In this document: piece by piece, positions 20,163 through 29,011 of the stretch | Layout: each line of letters begins with the position of its first letter | How positions within the stretch are numbered: the stretch's first letter is position 1 | Source of the DNA: Candidatus Bacteroides intestinavium | Lineage (GTDB): Bacteria > Bacteroidota > Bacteroidia > Bacteroidales > Bacteroidaceae | Reading direction: 5' to 3' | DNA: 64,000 bases | NCBI GenBank assembly: GCA_019118325.1 | Contig: DWZE01000042.1 | Coordinates: 1-64,000 of the forward strand | Position numbers and translations under genes: made by a program | Notes under the pieces: model-generated | Database searches by the model: none | What the model was told of the DNA's origin: nothing | Seen by the model: the letters and a program-made list of their open reading frames with translations, nothing else

Positions 20163-21101
20163 TCTTAAGGCAGCAAGGGCACCTGCATAACTTTCTGTCA
20201 AATCTTTCATGACTTCAGCTACGGTTTGGATTCCCCTGCCTTTCAGCAAAGCCGCAATTTGACCTATTTCCAATTCGCCTTCGTCCAGATTACCTTCAAA
20301 GATACCAAGTTTGGCACGTCCCTTGCCTAAAAGCACTCGCAATTCGTCCGGAGTAGCCCCTGCATCTTCAGCCTTCGCCACTTCATCCAGGAACTTTCCT
20401 TTCACCAAACGCGTCGGAGCCAATTTCTTCAATAAAAGACGCGTATCCCCTTCCTCCAGATTCAAGCAATGATTCTTGAATGCCTCGCTGGCCGAACTCT
20501 CCTCAGTCAAAGCAAAACGGGTACCTATCTGCACACCATCAGCCCCTAAGACCCTCATAGCCAATATGGCCTCACCCGTAGCAATACCTCCGGCGGCAAT
20601 CAGAGGAAGAGGCGTAACCCGACGTACGGCAGGAATGAGGCACAACGTTGTGGTTTCCTCACGACCGTTATGGCCACCAGCCTCAAAACCTTCAGCTACA
20701 ATGGCATCCACCCCAGCCTGCTCGGCCTTCTTCGCAAATGTGGAGGAAGACACCACATGCACTACCGTCATGCCATGCTCGTGCAGCCAACCTGTCCATT
20801 TCTTTGGACTCCCGGCAGAAGTGAACACAATCTTGACACCTTCGTCCACCAGGAGCTGCATCACCTCGTCCACCTGCGGATACATCAGGGGCAGATTCAC
20901 TCCGAAAGGTTTCGATGTGGCCGCCTTGGTCTTCCGGATATGCTCACGCAAAGTTTCGGGATGCATGGAGCCTGCTCCCAACAATCCCAACCCGCCGGCA
21001 TTACTCACGGCCGAAGCCAACCGCCAGCCACTGCACCACACCATACCACCCTGGATGATGGGATGCTCTATTCCAAACAAAGAAGTAACTCTATTATCCA
21101 T
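20157..21101 (-). CDS. NAD(P)H-dependent flavin oxidoreductase / nitronate monooxygenase (FabK-like)
   Basis: EHPIIQGGMVWCSGWRLASAVSNAGGLGLLG, AEGFEAGGHNGREETTTL, ALGADGVQIGTRF-type motif. Confidence 0.92.
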   Translation of the reverse strand: MDNRVTSLFGIEHPIIQGGMVWCSGWRLASAVSNAGGLGLLGAGSMHPETLREHIRKTKAATSKPFGVNLPLMYPQVDEVMQLLVDEGVKIVFTSAGSPKKWTGWLHEHGMTVVHVVSSSTFAKKAEQAGVDAIVAEGFEAGGHNGREETTTLCLIPAVRRVTPLPLIAAGGIATGEAILAMRVLGADGVQIGTRFALTEESSASEAFKNHCLNLEEGDTRLLLKKLAPTRLVKGKFLDEVAKAEDAGATPDELRVLLGKGRAKLGIFEGNLDEGELEIGQIAALLKGRGIQTVAEVMKDLTESYAGALAALRK

Positions 21102-21157
21102 ATTTTAATCAATAAGTAAGTAATCAGAATTAAAAACGTTTCCGGCACGCCATTGGT

Positions 21158-21697
21158 TTACTCATGATGCGGCTTTTCTTTCTGATGTATCGTGATAGAG
21201 TCTCCATAAGCCTTCAAGGCTTCCAAAGTAGCAGCCCTCCTCTTCTTGATTTTCCGGTTCCAGAATTCTTTGGTAAAGATGCCCATGAAATCAAGCCCCG
21301 AGGGCTTGGCAGCCCCCACCAGCATCTTGTCCAGTCCCCGCAGGATGTTCTCTTTCCATGTGGGCTTGTCTATGTCAATCTTGCATCCTCGGATAGGATC
21401 CCAGTTGTAGGGCGTATAACCAGTATAAGGCCGCAAAACCATCTTTGCTTTCTTGTCTTTCTCCGAAATCCCCATCGGCAGGGTCTCGTCGAACTTCAGC
21501 CAAGGCTTCTCTTCCGAAATTTTCGGTTGGCCGAAGTTCTGCTCCAACTCCCGCAAGGCCTCGGGATTCAACTTGATTTCCCCCTCTCCTTCCAGCAGAC
21601 GTTGCAAACGCAGGGAATCGGCCGACGTCCAATTTTGAGCGCAAAGCACGCCAACCCACCCCAACAGCAGCCCCAGCAAAGCAGTCAGACGTCTCAT
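21158..21697 (-). CDS. Exported hypothetical protein (DUF4858-like?)
   Basis: Start chosen at MRRLTALLGLLLGWVGVLCAQ signal peptide; last gene of the ECF sigma cluster. Confidence 0.7.
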   Translation of the reverse strand: MRRLTALLGLLLGWVGVLCAQNWTSADSLRLQRLLEGEGEIKLNPEALRELEQNFGQPKISEEKPWLKFDETLPMGISEKDKKAKMVLRPYTGYTPYNWDPIRGCKIDIDKPTWKENILRGLDKMLVGAAKPSGLDFMGIFTKEFWNRKIKKRRAATLEALKAYGDSITIHQKEKPHHE

Positions 21698-21749
21698 ATT
21701 GACCCAATTTGACTCAGGAAGTAACTTCACCGGCCGGATTACCAACAGA

Positions 21750-22304
21750 TTACCACCACATATAGCCACTTCCACAAAGCGGTTCATTCCAACAAGGATC
21801 AATGGTCCACATGGTCCGCGGCAGATTCCGGTTCTCCCACCAATGACGATAGCGCGAAACGGCATCCAGCACCTCCTCGTCGGAGAGGAAGTAGATGCCT
21901 TCATAATTGTCCGCATCCACATGCACCATCTTGCAGCCCATCGAAGCATTATGCCCCAGCCGAAGGGTTTCCACCGTCCAAAGCAGGCATTCCCCTAAAC
22001 GCAATTTACCTCCGGCAGAATAGGATACCGGCGCCAAGGGGAATGACGGTATGACGCTCAAATCATCGGCATATTCCAGCAATTTCCCGATGTCCTGCAT
22101 CGCAAACTTGGGTATACGGGCCATTCCGTCCGAACTTTGAACGGACAACTCCCCATCCTTCAATTGCTTTACAAAGACTGCCACATCCGGGTGGTCATAA
22201 TCCAATGTATCTTCTGTGCATGAGACCAATGCCAAGATGAGAAAGGCAATGCCCATCAGGCATCCGCCTATATGTAAATTCATGAATAAACCGTTTTTCT
22301 TCAT
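21750..22304 (-). CDS. Hypothetical lipoprotein of the ECF sigma cluster (DUF4943-like?)
   Basis: Start at MKKNGLFMNLHIGGCLMGIAFLILALVSC with lipobox-like LVSC. Confidence 0.7.
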   Translation of the reverse strand: MKKNGLFMNLHIGGCLMGIAFLILALVSCTEDTLDYDHPDVAVFVKQLKDGELSVQSSDGMARIPKFAMQDIGKLLEYADDLSVIPSFPLAPVSYSAGGKLRLGECLLWTVETLRLGHNASMGCKMVHVDADNYEGIYFLSDEEVLDAVSRYRHWWENRNLPRTMWTIDPCWNEPLCGSGYMWW

Positions 22305-22315
22305 AACTAATCCGA

Positions 22316-23404
22316 TTAAAAAGCCATACGCAAGCCACATGAAAGATTCAGGTTCGTGGGACGCTCCGAATACAAAGACCGTGTGGAGGAGTCCGTATCA
22401 AAATGGTGAGTTACCGTGGGTTCGACAAACAGGGCCAGACGGTCGTTCATCTTATAACGAACACCCATTCCTGCCATCACTGAACATTGCACAGGCTCTG
22501 CTTCGAAGCCATTATCCGGAGCACCCGCCACGCACTTCTCTACCGCCCCGCCGGCCAAAGCATACAAATCGACCTTGGAATTACCGGCCAGCAAGACATT
22601 CAGGCGCACCGGAATGCCCAGTGTGTGCAGCGTTTCGCCCCCGTCCTCATGCAGACGTACATATTGCAAGCCTGCTTCCAGCGAGAGGCGTTTGTTCAGC
22701 CGGCGCTCCACCCCGAGCTCCACCTCCAAAGGTGCCTGATAATTCCCTTTGGGCAGGGAGGTTCCGGCACTTGCCTTCAAGAACCAGCGCGGCGTCTTCA
22801 GCAGTGCCGCACAATCTTCCACCGAAGCCTCCTCGCCGCCTGACGCCGACCACGATGCTCCGTCCTCTGTCCAATGCTCGTGCTTCACACGGGACATAGG
22901 GTCCCGCCTGCGACGGCCCGCATCGTCGGACGGATATCCATACTGCCTTTGCGTAATGGTAATGGAGACATGCACCGACATTGGCTCCTGGGGCGAAGGC
23001 TCCGCTTGCGCCACAGCCTTTGCCAAAACGGGACGATGCGTACCCCCCTCCTTGACCGGGTCTATCGGCCGGACAGACGCCTCTTCCACGGACGCGGAAA
23101 CTCCCTCTTCCGCTTCCGGCGTTTCCGAAAGTGTCAAGAGAGGGGCGACAGACACCTCCTCGCCGGCTTCTTGAGGAGACCGGCTCCACCATACGAGCGT
23201 GGCCGCCCCCAACACCAACAGCACCGAAGCCGCCACCACCCATCGGTGCATCCGGGAAGAAAAGCCACGCCTCTCCCTGCCGACGGCCGGGATGGACTTG
23301 GACAAATCCTGTTCCAGCGTCTCCCAGAATCCGTCGCGCACCTCCATTTCCGTCTGCGACAAACGGTTTTTAAACAGATTGGTCAGTTCACTATTTTCTC
23401 TCAT
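22316..23404 (-). CDS. Anti-sigma-like N-terminus + single TM + outer-membrane beta-barrel-like C-terminal domain
   Basis: MRENSELTNLFKNRLSQTEMEVRDGFWETLEQDL; TM VVAASVLLVLGAATLVWW; alternating-strand C-terminus ending SCGLRMAF. Confidence 0.8.
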   Translation of the reverse strand: MRENSELTNLFKNRLSQTEMEVRDGFWETLEQDLSKSIPAVGRERRGFSSRMHRWVVAASVLLVLGAATLVWWSRSPQEAGEEVSVAPLLTLSETPEAEEGVSASVEEASVRPIDPVKEGGTHRPVLAKAVAQAEPSPQEPMSVHVSITITQRQYGYPSDDAGRRRRDPMSRVKHEHWTEDGASWSASGGEEASVEDCAALLKTPRWFLKASAGTSLPKGNYQAPLEVELGVERRLNKRLSLEAGLQYVRLHEDGGETLHTLGIPVRLNVLLAGNSKVDLYALAGGAVEKCVAGAPDNGFEAEPVQCSVMAGMGVRYKMNDRLALFVEPTVTHHFDTDSSTRSLYSERPTNLNLSCGLRMAF

Positions 23405-23948
23405 GGGCCAGATATTCTTTGATTCGTTTCGCCAACATTGTCTTGGCACGATGCAGTTGCGAGGTAGAGGAATGTTCCTTGATATGCAGCAGGGCAGCAA
23501 TCTCCTTGTGTGATTTTTCCTCGAACACATAGAGGTTGAAGACTGTCCTGCATCCGTCGGGCAGCTCGGCCACGAACTTCATCAGCACTTCTTCCGAGAG
23601 GCGCTCACCGGCCTCGGCCAGGCTGTCCTCCTCCGGGATGTCCGGCATCTGCTCTTCGCTCACCAGCAGGCGACTGAAGCGTTGCTCGCGCCGCAGATGG
23701 TCGATGGCCTGCGTCACCATTACCCGATGAACCCAGACTTCCAGCGGACATTCGCCCCGGAAGGTGAAGTGTGTGAAGATCTTGATGAACCCGTCGTGCA
23801 ACACATCATGTGCGGCATCCATATCGCCCACATAACGGTAGCACACAGCCAACATCTTGCGTGCATAGAGGGTATAAAGAGCCTTTCGGGCAGAATCCTT
23901 TCCAGCCCGGCATCCTTCAACCAACTCTATTTCACTTTCCAATACCAA
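23391..23948 (-). CDS. RNA polymerase sigma-70 factor, ECF subfamily
   Basis: CRYVGDMDAAHDVLHDGFIKIFTHF (region 2) and LPDGCRTVFNLYVFEEKSHKEIAALLHI (region 4). Confidence 0.94.
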   Translation of the reverse strand: MVLESEIELVEGCRAGKDSARKALYTLYARKMLAVCYRYVGDMDAAHDVLHDGFIKIFTHFTFRGECPLEVWVHRVMVTQAIDHLRREQRFSRLLVSEEQMPDIPEEDSLAEAGERLSEEVLMKFVAELPDGCRTVFNLYVFEEKSHKEIAALLHIKEHSSTSQLHRAKTMLAKRIKEYLAHERK

Positions 23949-24080
23949 AATATTCTTTCGAACGCCTCATCGCGCCGTTTATCTGTTAGACGCAGCCCTT
24001 GAGAGAATGCTGCAAAAGAGAATACAAAAATACGTTAAACACGCCGCTTGCCGGACGGCGAGAAAGTCTTTTGCAATCAA

Positions 24081-24150
24081 GCGCGAACTACGCGGATTGA
24101 CACAGGCCATATAGTGAAAGGAATCCGTGCAATCCGCGTAATCCGCGCCA
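24081..24150. repeat. degenerate copy of the GCGGATTACGCGGATT palindromic repeat (family A)
   Basis: GCGCGAACTACGCGGATT ... AATCCGCGTAATCCGCGC. Confidence 0.65.
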
Positions 24151-24170
24151 AGAATATAGCAAGGCTGTTC

Positions 24171-25019
24171 TCAGCAAGCCTTGAAACTCATGTCCAGTCC
24201 CTTGACGGAATGCGTCAGGGCACCCACCGAGATAAAGTCCACGCCACACTCGGCGTAATCGCGCAGGGTGTCAAACGTGATGCCGCCCGAGGATTCGGTC
24301 TCATAACGTCCCCCCACCATCTCGACGGCTTTGCGGGTAAGTTCCGGCGTGAAGTTGTCGAACATGATGCGGTCCACTCCGCCCACGTTCAGGACTTGCT
24401 GCAGTTCGTCGAGGTTACGAACCTCAATCTCAATCTTCAGGTCCTTGCCCTTCTCCTTGCAATACTCCTTGGCACGCAGGATGGCCTTGTCAATGCCTCC
24501 GGCAAAGTCCACATGGTTGTCCTTCAGCAGAATCATGTCGAACAGACCGATGCGATGGTTGACGCCTCCGCCTATCTTCACGGCCATTTTCTCCAGGATG
24601 CGCATGCCGGGTGTTGTCTTGCGGGTGTCCAACACGCGGGTGTGCGTGCCTTTCAACTGCCCGGCATAGCGATGGGTCATAGTGGCAATACCGCTCATGC
24701 GCTGCATGATGTTCAGCATCAGGCGCTCCGTCTGAAGCAAAGATTGCACCTTGCCTTCTACCACCATCGGCACGTCGCCCGGCTTCACTTCGGAACCGTC
24801 GGGCATGAACACCTCCACCTTCAAGGTGGGGTCAAAGCGCCGGAACACTTCCTTGGCCACCTCGATGCCGGCCAGGATGCCCGGTTCCTTAATCAGAAGT
24901 TTGGACTTCCCCATCTCTGTGGCGGGGATGCAGGACAGCGTGGTGTGGTCGCCATCGCCGATGTCTTCCGCAAAAGCCAGGTCAATCAGCCTGTCTATCA
25001 ATTCTTGTTCCTTTGTCAT
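24171..25019 (-). CDS. nadC: Nicotinate-nucleotide pyrophosphorylase (carboxylating)
   Basis: FAEDIGDGDHTTLSCIP, LMLNIMQRMSGIATMTHRY, LDTRKTTPGMRILEKMAVKIGGGVNHRIGLFDMILLKDNH. Confidence 0.97.
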   Translation of the reverse strand: MTKEQELIDRLIDLAFAEDIGDGDHTTLSCIPATEMGKSKLLIKEPGILAGIEVAKEVFRRFDPTLKVEVFMPDGSEVKPGDVPMVVEGKVQSLLQTERLMLNIMQRMSGIATMTHRYAGQLKGTHTRVLDTRKTTPGMRILEKMAVKIGGGVNHRIGLFDMILLKDNHVDFAGGIDKAILRAKEYCKEKGKDLKIEIEVRNLDELQQVLNVGGVDRIMFDNFTPELTRKAVEMVGGRYETESSGGITFDTLRDYAECGVDFISVGALTHSVKGLDMSFKAC

Positions 25020-25408
25020 TGTTCTGTCTTATCTATCCTTATTTGATGTATGAAATACTTGTTCTGTATGCGCCGGAAAAAGCAATTCACGCGGAAAATG
25101 CCATTGCCGGTCCTCAATGTCCCTACGATGAAACTCGATTCACCCCGCTTGCCCTGGTGGTTCACATCGAATCCTTTTACCGGATTGCCGGAGAAGAAAG
25201 ACGTCAACGTCTCCTGCGCCAGTGTCTTGTCCGCACTGACGGTCTTCTCCTGGATGGTCAGGTCCACCTTCTCGCCCAAATACCTGTTCAGTTCCTGAGG
25301 GCTCCCCTTCTTGAGGGCCACAATCACGCCTACAGGCACGTCCTGCGCGAAAGCGAAGGTTAACCACATAAAGAGGCAAGTCACTATCAAAACTATCCGC
25401 TTTCCCAT
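25016..25408 (-). CDS. Exported DUF4783-type protein
   Basis: Signal peptide MGKRIVLIVTCLFMWLTFAFA; GVIVALKKGSPQELNRYLGEKVDLTIQ; 4-bp overlap with nadC start. Confidence 0.82.
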   Translation of the reverse strand: MGKRIVLIVTCLFMWLTFAFAQDVPVGVIVALKKGSPQELNRYLGEKVDLTIQEKTVSADKTLAQETLTSFFSGNPVKGFDVNHQGKRGESSFIVGTLRTGNGIFRVNCFFRRIQNKYFIHQIRIDKTEQ

Positions 25409-25495
25409 ATCCGCAAGCATTAATGATGGACAAAGGTACACATTTCTTGCAAATAACAAGTGAAATGGCTAAGAAAATATGTTTCAGGGCTTAGA

Positions 25496-25605
25496 CGGAG
25501 ATATCTGCGGGCACGGACGGAGATATCCGCGAAGGAAAGCGGAGATATCCGCGAAGGAAAGCGGGGATATCCGCGAAGGAAAGTCCGGATATCCCCCGGC
25601 AAAAG
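25496..25605 (+). repeat. tandem array, 5 units, exact 22-bp period (CGGAGATATCCGCGAAGGAAAG)
   Basis: Motif starts at 25496, 25518, 25540, 25562, 25584. Confidence 0.92.
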
Positions 25606-25629
25606 GAGAATTTTCTCGTTTCTTTGTCG

Positions 25630-25637
25630 TACATTTG
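25630..25637 (+). promoter_or_regulatory. -7 box TACATTTG upstream of rlmH
   Basis: TAnnTTTG match ~25 bp upstream of the ATG. Confidence 0.55.
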
Positions 25638-25662
25638 CAGGCAGAACCATTTCCTATCGCGT

Positions 25663-26136
25663 ATGAAGACAACCCTGCTTGTAGTGGGCCGCACCGTCGA
25701 ACCCCACTTCATCACCGCCATCGACGACTATGTGCAACGCACACGCCGCTATCTGTCGTTCGACCTGGAGGTCATCCCCGAACTGAAGAACACCCGGAGC
25801 CTCTCCACCGACGTGCAGAAGGAACGGGAAGCCGACCTCATCCTGAAAGCGCTCCAGCCGGGCGACGTGGTGGTGCTTCTGGACGAAGGAGGCAAGGAAA
25901 TGCGCTCCGTGGAATTCGCCGAGTATATGAGGCGCAAGATGAACACGGTCAGCCGGCGGCTGGTCTTCGTGGTGGGCGGCCCCTACGGCTTTTCCCGGCG
26001 GGTGTACGAGGCAGCACAGGAGAAAATCTCCCTCTCACGCATGACCTTCTCCCACCAGATGGTACGCCTCATCTTCGTGGAGCAACTCTACCGGGCCATG
26101 AGCATCCTGCACGGCAGTCCCTACCACCATGAATAA
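25663..26136 (+). CDS. rlmH: 23S rRNA (pseudouridine1915-N3)-methyltransferase RlmH
   Basis: VVLLDEGGKEMRSVEFAEY, FVVGGPYGFS, LSRMTFSHQMVRLIFVEQLYRAMSILHGSPYHHE; start chosen at MKTTLLVVGRT. Confidence 0.95.
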   Translation: MKTTLLVVGRTVEPHFITAIDDYVQRTRRYLSFDLEVIPELKNTRSLSTDVQKEREADLILKALQPGDVVVLLDEGGKEMRSVEFAEYMRRKMNTVSRRLVFVVGGPYGFSRRVYEAAQEKISLSRMTFSHQMVRLIFVEQLYRAMSILHGSPYHHE

Positions 26137-26174
26137 AGCGGAGTGCCATGCATGGTTTTCTGAAAATAAAAACG

Positions 26175-26182
26175 TACTTTTA
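26175..26182 (+). promoter_or_regulatory. -7-like box TACTTTTA upstream of gmd
   Basis: Near match to TAnnTTTG. Confidence 0.4.
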
Positions 26183-26202
26183 TCACCCATAAATCATCCG
26201 AT

Positions 26203-27270
26203 ATGAAAACAGCTCTCATCTCAGGCATCACGGGTCAGGACGGCTCTTTCCTGGCCGAATTTCTCCTCCAGAAAGGATATGAAGTACACGGCATCCTGCG
26301 CCGTTCATCTTCGTTCAACACCGGACGCATCGAACACCTATACTTTGACGAATGGGTGCGCGACATGAAGCAGAAGCGCCTGGTCAACCTGCACTATGGC
26401 GACATGACGGACAGCAGCAGCCTCATCCGCATCATCCAGGAGGTGCAGCCCGACGAAATCTACAACCTGGCCGCCCAGAGCCACGTGAAGGTCAGCTTCG
26501 AAGTGCCCGAATACACGGCCGAGACCGATGCCGTGGGCACCCTGCGCATGCTGGAAGCCGTCCGCATCCTGGGTATGGAGAAGAAGACGAAAATCTACCA
26601 GGCCTCCACCTCCGAACTCTTCGGCAAGGTGCAGGAGGTTCCCCAACGGGAGACGACCCCCTTCTATCCGCGCAGCCCCTACGGCGTGGCCAAGCAATAC
26701 GGCTTCTGGATAACGAAGAACTACCGCGAGAGTTACGGAATGTTCGCCGTCAACGGCATCCTCTTCAACCACGAAAGCGAGCGCCGGGGCGAAACCTTCG
26801 TCACCCGCAAGATTACGCTGGCCGCCGCCCGCATCGTCCGGGGCCTGCAGGACAAGCTCTACCTGGGCAACCTGGACGCCCGCCGCGACTGGGGCTATGC
26901 CAAGGACTACGTAGAGTGCATGTGGCTCATCCTGCAACACCCCACTCCCGAGGACTTCGTCATCGCCACGGGCGAGATGCACACCGTCCGCGAGTTCTGT
27001 ACCCTGGCCTTCCAAGAGGCCGACATCAACCTGCGTTGGGAAGGTGAAGGCATCCATGAAAAAGGTATCGACACCCGCACAGGCCGGGTGCTGGTAGAGG
27101 TAGACCCCAAATATTTCCGCCCTGCCGAGGTGGAACAACTCCTGGGCGACCCCACCAAGGCCAAGACCCTGCTGGGCTGGAATCCGCGGCAAACCAGCTT
27201 CGAGGAACTGGTGCGGATTATGGTGAGGCATGATCTGCGGACAGTGGAACGTGGCAAGGATACGTTGTAA
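26203..27270 (+). CDS. gmd: GDP-mannose 4,6-dehydratase
   Basis: [44 protein letters not shown], YxxxK-type [11 protein letters not shown], full length. Confidence 0.97.
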   Translation: MKTALISGITGQDGSFLAEFLLQKGYEVHGILRRSSSFNTGRIEHLYFDEWVRDMKQKRLVNLHYGDMTDSSSLIRIIQEVQPDEIYNLAAQSHVKVSFEVPEYTAETDAVGTLRMLEAVRILGMEKKTKIYQASTSELFGKVQEVPQRETTPFYPRSPYGVAKQYGFWITKNYRESYGMFAVNGILFNHESERRGETFVTRKITLAAARIVRGLQDKLYLGNLDARRDWGYAKDYVECMWLILQHPTPEDFVIATGEMHTVREFCTLAFQEADINLRWEGEGIHEKGIDTRTGRVLVEVDPKYFRPAEVEQLLGDPTKAKTLLGWNPRQTSFEELVRIMVRHDLRTVERGKDTL

Positions 27271-27386
27271 TCGGCCGATATGCTAAGTGCCCTCGCGTTT
27301 CTCTATGACAATCCTGTAAGCACGACTTGTAGAGTTTCAGTCTTCCTAGTTACAGGAACAGAGGGCGGTAACGGCTGTACATATTA

Positions 27387-27989
27387 TTATAGGTGTATTA
27401 ATGTTCCAGGCTCCTGTGTCAGCTCATACCGGTCGTTCACCAATGCGGAATTGGCATAAAGGATGCTGTCCACTTCCTCTATGCCGCGGGCATCGTGTAT
27501 ATGGCCGAAAAGATGGATGCGAGGCTTGATGCGGGTGATTTGTTGGAGCAGGGCGTAATTTCCCCAGTGGATATTTCCCGAAAAGTCACATATGCCCAAT
27601 GGGGGTTGGTGGCTGATCAGGATATCCGTACCGGGAGGAATCCGGTGGATTTGTTGTTCGTATGCACCTGCTAGGTCATCACCTACAAACATGGGCATTC
27701 CGTAGAAGTGCAAACCTTCTATTGCCATGCCCGAGTTGCAGAGATAATGCACATGCTCCGGCAGCCCTTCCAATTGGGCTTGGTAAAGGCAATCGTCATG
27801 GTTTCCGGCGATAAATATTTTGTGCGGATGAGGGAGGGAAGACAGCCATTCGATAAAGTCAAAGGCTTCTTCCTCCGTGCCCGCCATGGTGAAGTCCCCG
27901 GAGTGGACAAGCACGTCTGCATCGGGTAAGGCGTGGAGTTGCCGGTGCAAGCCGTGCGTGTCCGAGAGGTGTAGTATGGTCTGTATCAT
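27387..27989 (-). CDS. Calcineurin-like metallophosphoesterase
   Basis: HLSDTHGLHRQL, DVLVHSGDFT, FIAGNHDDCLY, LISHQPP, HLFGHIHDARG. Confidence 0.9.
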   Translation of the reverse strand: MIQTILHLSDTHGLHRQLHALPDADVLVHSGDFTMAGTEEEAFDFIEWLSSLPHPHKIFIAGNHDDCLYQAQLEGLPEHVHYLCNSGMAIEGLHFYGMPMFVGDDLAGAYEQQIHRIPPGTDILISHQPPLGICDFSGNIHWGNYALLQQITRIKPRIHLFGHIHDARGIEEVDSILYANSALVNDRYELTQEPGTLIHL

Positions 27990-28028
27990 TCTAGCGGTAA
28001 TCGTCAGTATTTCCGTCTTTGGGCAGTT

Positions 28029-28949
28029 TTAGGATTGCTTCAGCCTTTCGATCCAGTTCCGTTCGGCTTTTTCCCCGATTTCCTGCAATCGTCGGGCTTG
28101 CTCGTCGGTGAACTGCAAGATGCGTACGTCGCCTGCGACATGTTCATGCAACTTGTCCATGTAACCCATGTCCGCCACCTTATCCAGGTCGTCAAGTATT
28201 TCCTTGTTGATACCCGGTTCTTGCGCGATTTTTTCCATCAGCGGGATGGACAGGCGATGGTTATACGCGAGATGCATGGACATCAGTTTGGCATAGAGCT
28301 TACGTCTCAGTTTGACAGGTACATCCTTGATGGGCGCAAATACAAACGGAGCCTCCGGGTGGCTATGCGTATCCCCGTTCCCTAACGAATAGGTAAGGTA
28401 ACAATAGTCTGAGGTATCCCAGTAAGTATCCCTTTTGCAACGAGGCTCGTCTTGTTCCCATCTCTTTTTACAAATCTCATATTTTTTAGTCGAAGGGGGA
28501 AGTGCCGCAATGATTTCCAAGGAGGCATATCCATAATCCACAACCTCTACGATGTCCCCAATCTGGAACTTTATCTTTTCTTCCGGCACGCCGTAGAAAG
28601 GTAGCAGGTCCGACGATTTATCCGGAGTGGTGTAGACAAAGTCGTCGTTCGGTTCTCCCATCCGGGTATAAGTGTGTATGGAAATTCCGTTCCAGGGTAT
28701 AAAGGGCTCGTTCAAAGCGAGTTCTCGTATGCTATAACCAATGGTGGTCGCCAAGTCATAGTCCTTTTCTCCTTCCTTTTCCGCTTCAGCCTTTTCTTTC
28801 AAAGCCTCGGCAACAATACCTTTCATAGCGTTTTCCGCTTTTTCAAGTGTGGTAAACAGGCCGTAATTGTTATCATGGGCTTTCCGGGAAGGATAGCGAT
28901 TGGTCCATGCATAGATTTGTTTAAGTTCAAAGATGGTTTTATGGGTCAT
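28029..28949 (-). CDS. Hypothetical protein
   Basis: 306-codon ORF with coding-like composition; no family recognised. Confidence 0.75.
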   Translation of the reverse strand: MTHKTIFELKQIYAWTNRYPSRKAHDNNYGLFTTLEKAENAMKGIVAEALKEKAEAEKEGEKDYDLATTIGYSIRELALNEPFIPWNGISIHTYTRMGEPNDDFVYTTPDKSSDLLPFYGVPEEKIKFQIGDIVEVVDYGYASLEIIAALPPSTKKYEICKKRWEQDEPRCKRDTYWDTSDYCYLTYSLGNGDTHSHPEAPFVFAPIKDVPVKLRRKLYAKLMSMHLAYNHRLSIPLMEKIAQEPGINKEILDDLDKVADMGYMDKLHEHVAGDVRILQFTDEQARRLQEIGEKAERNWIERLKQS

Positions 28950-29011
28950 AAGCCTATCTGTTAGGTAGTTTGAATTTTTTTTCTGATGAAATGTGTGAGT
29001 AGTTCTCCCGA

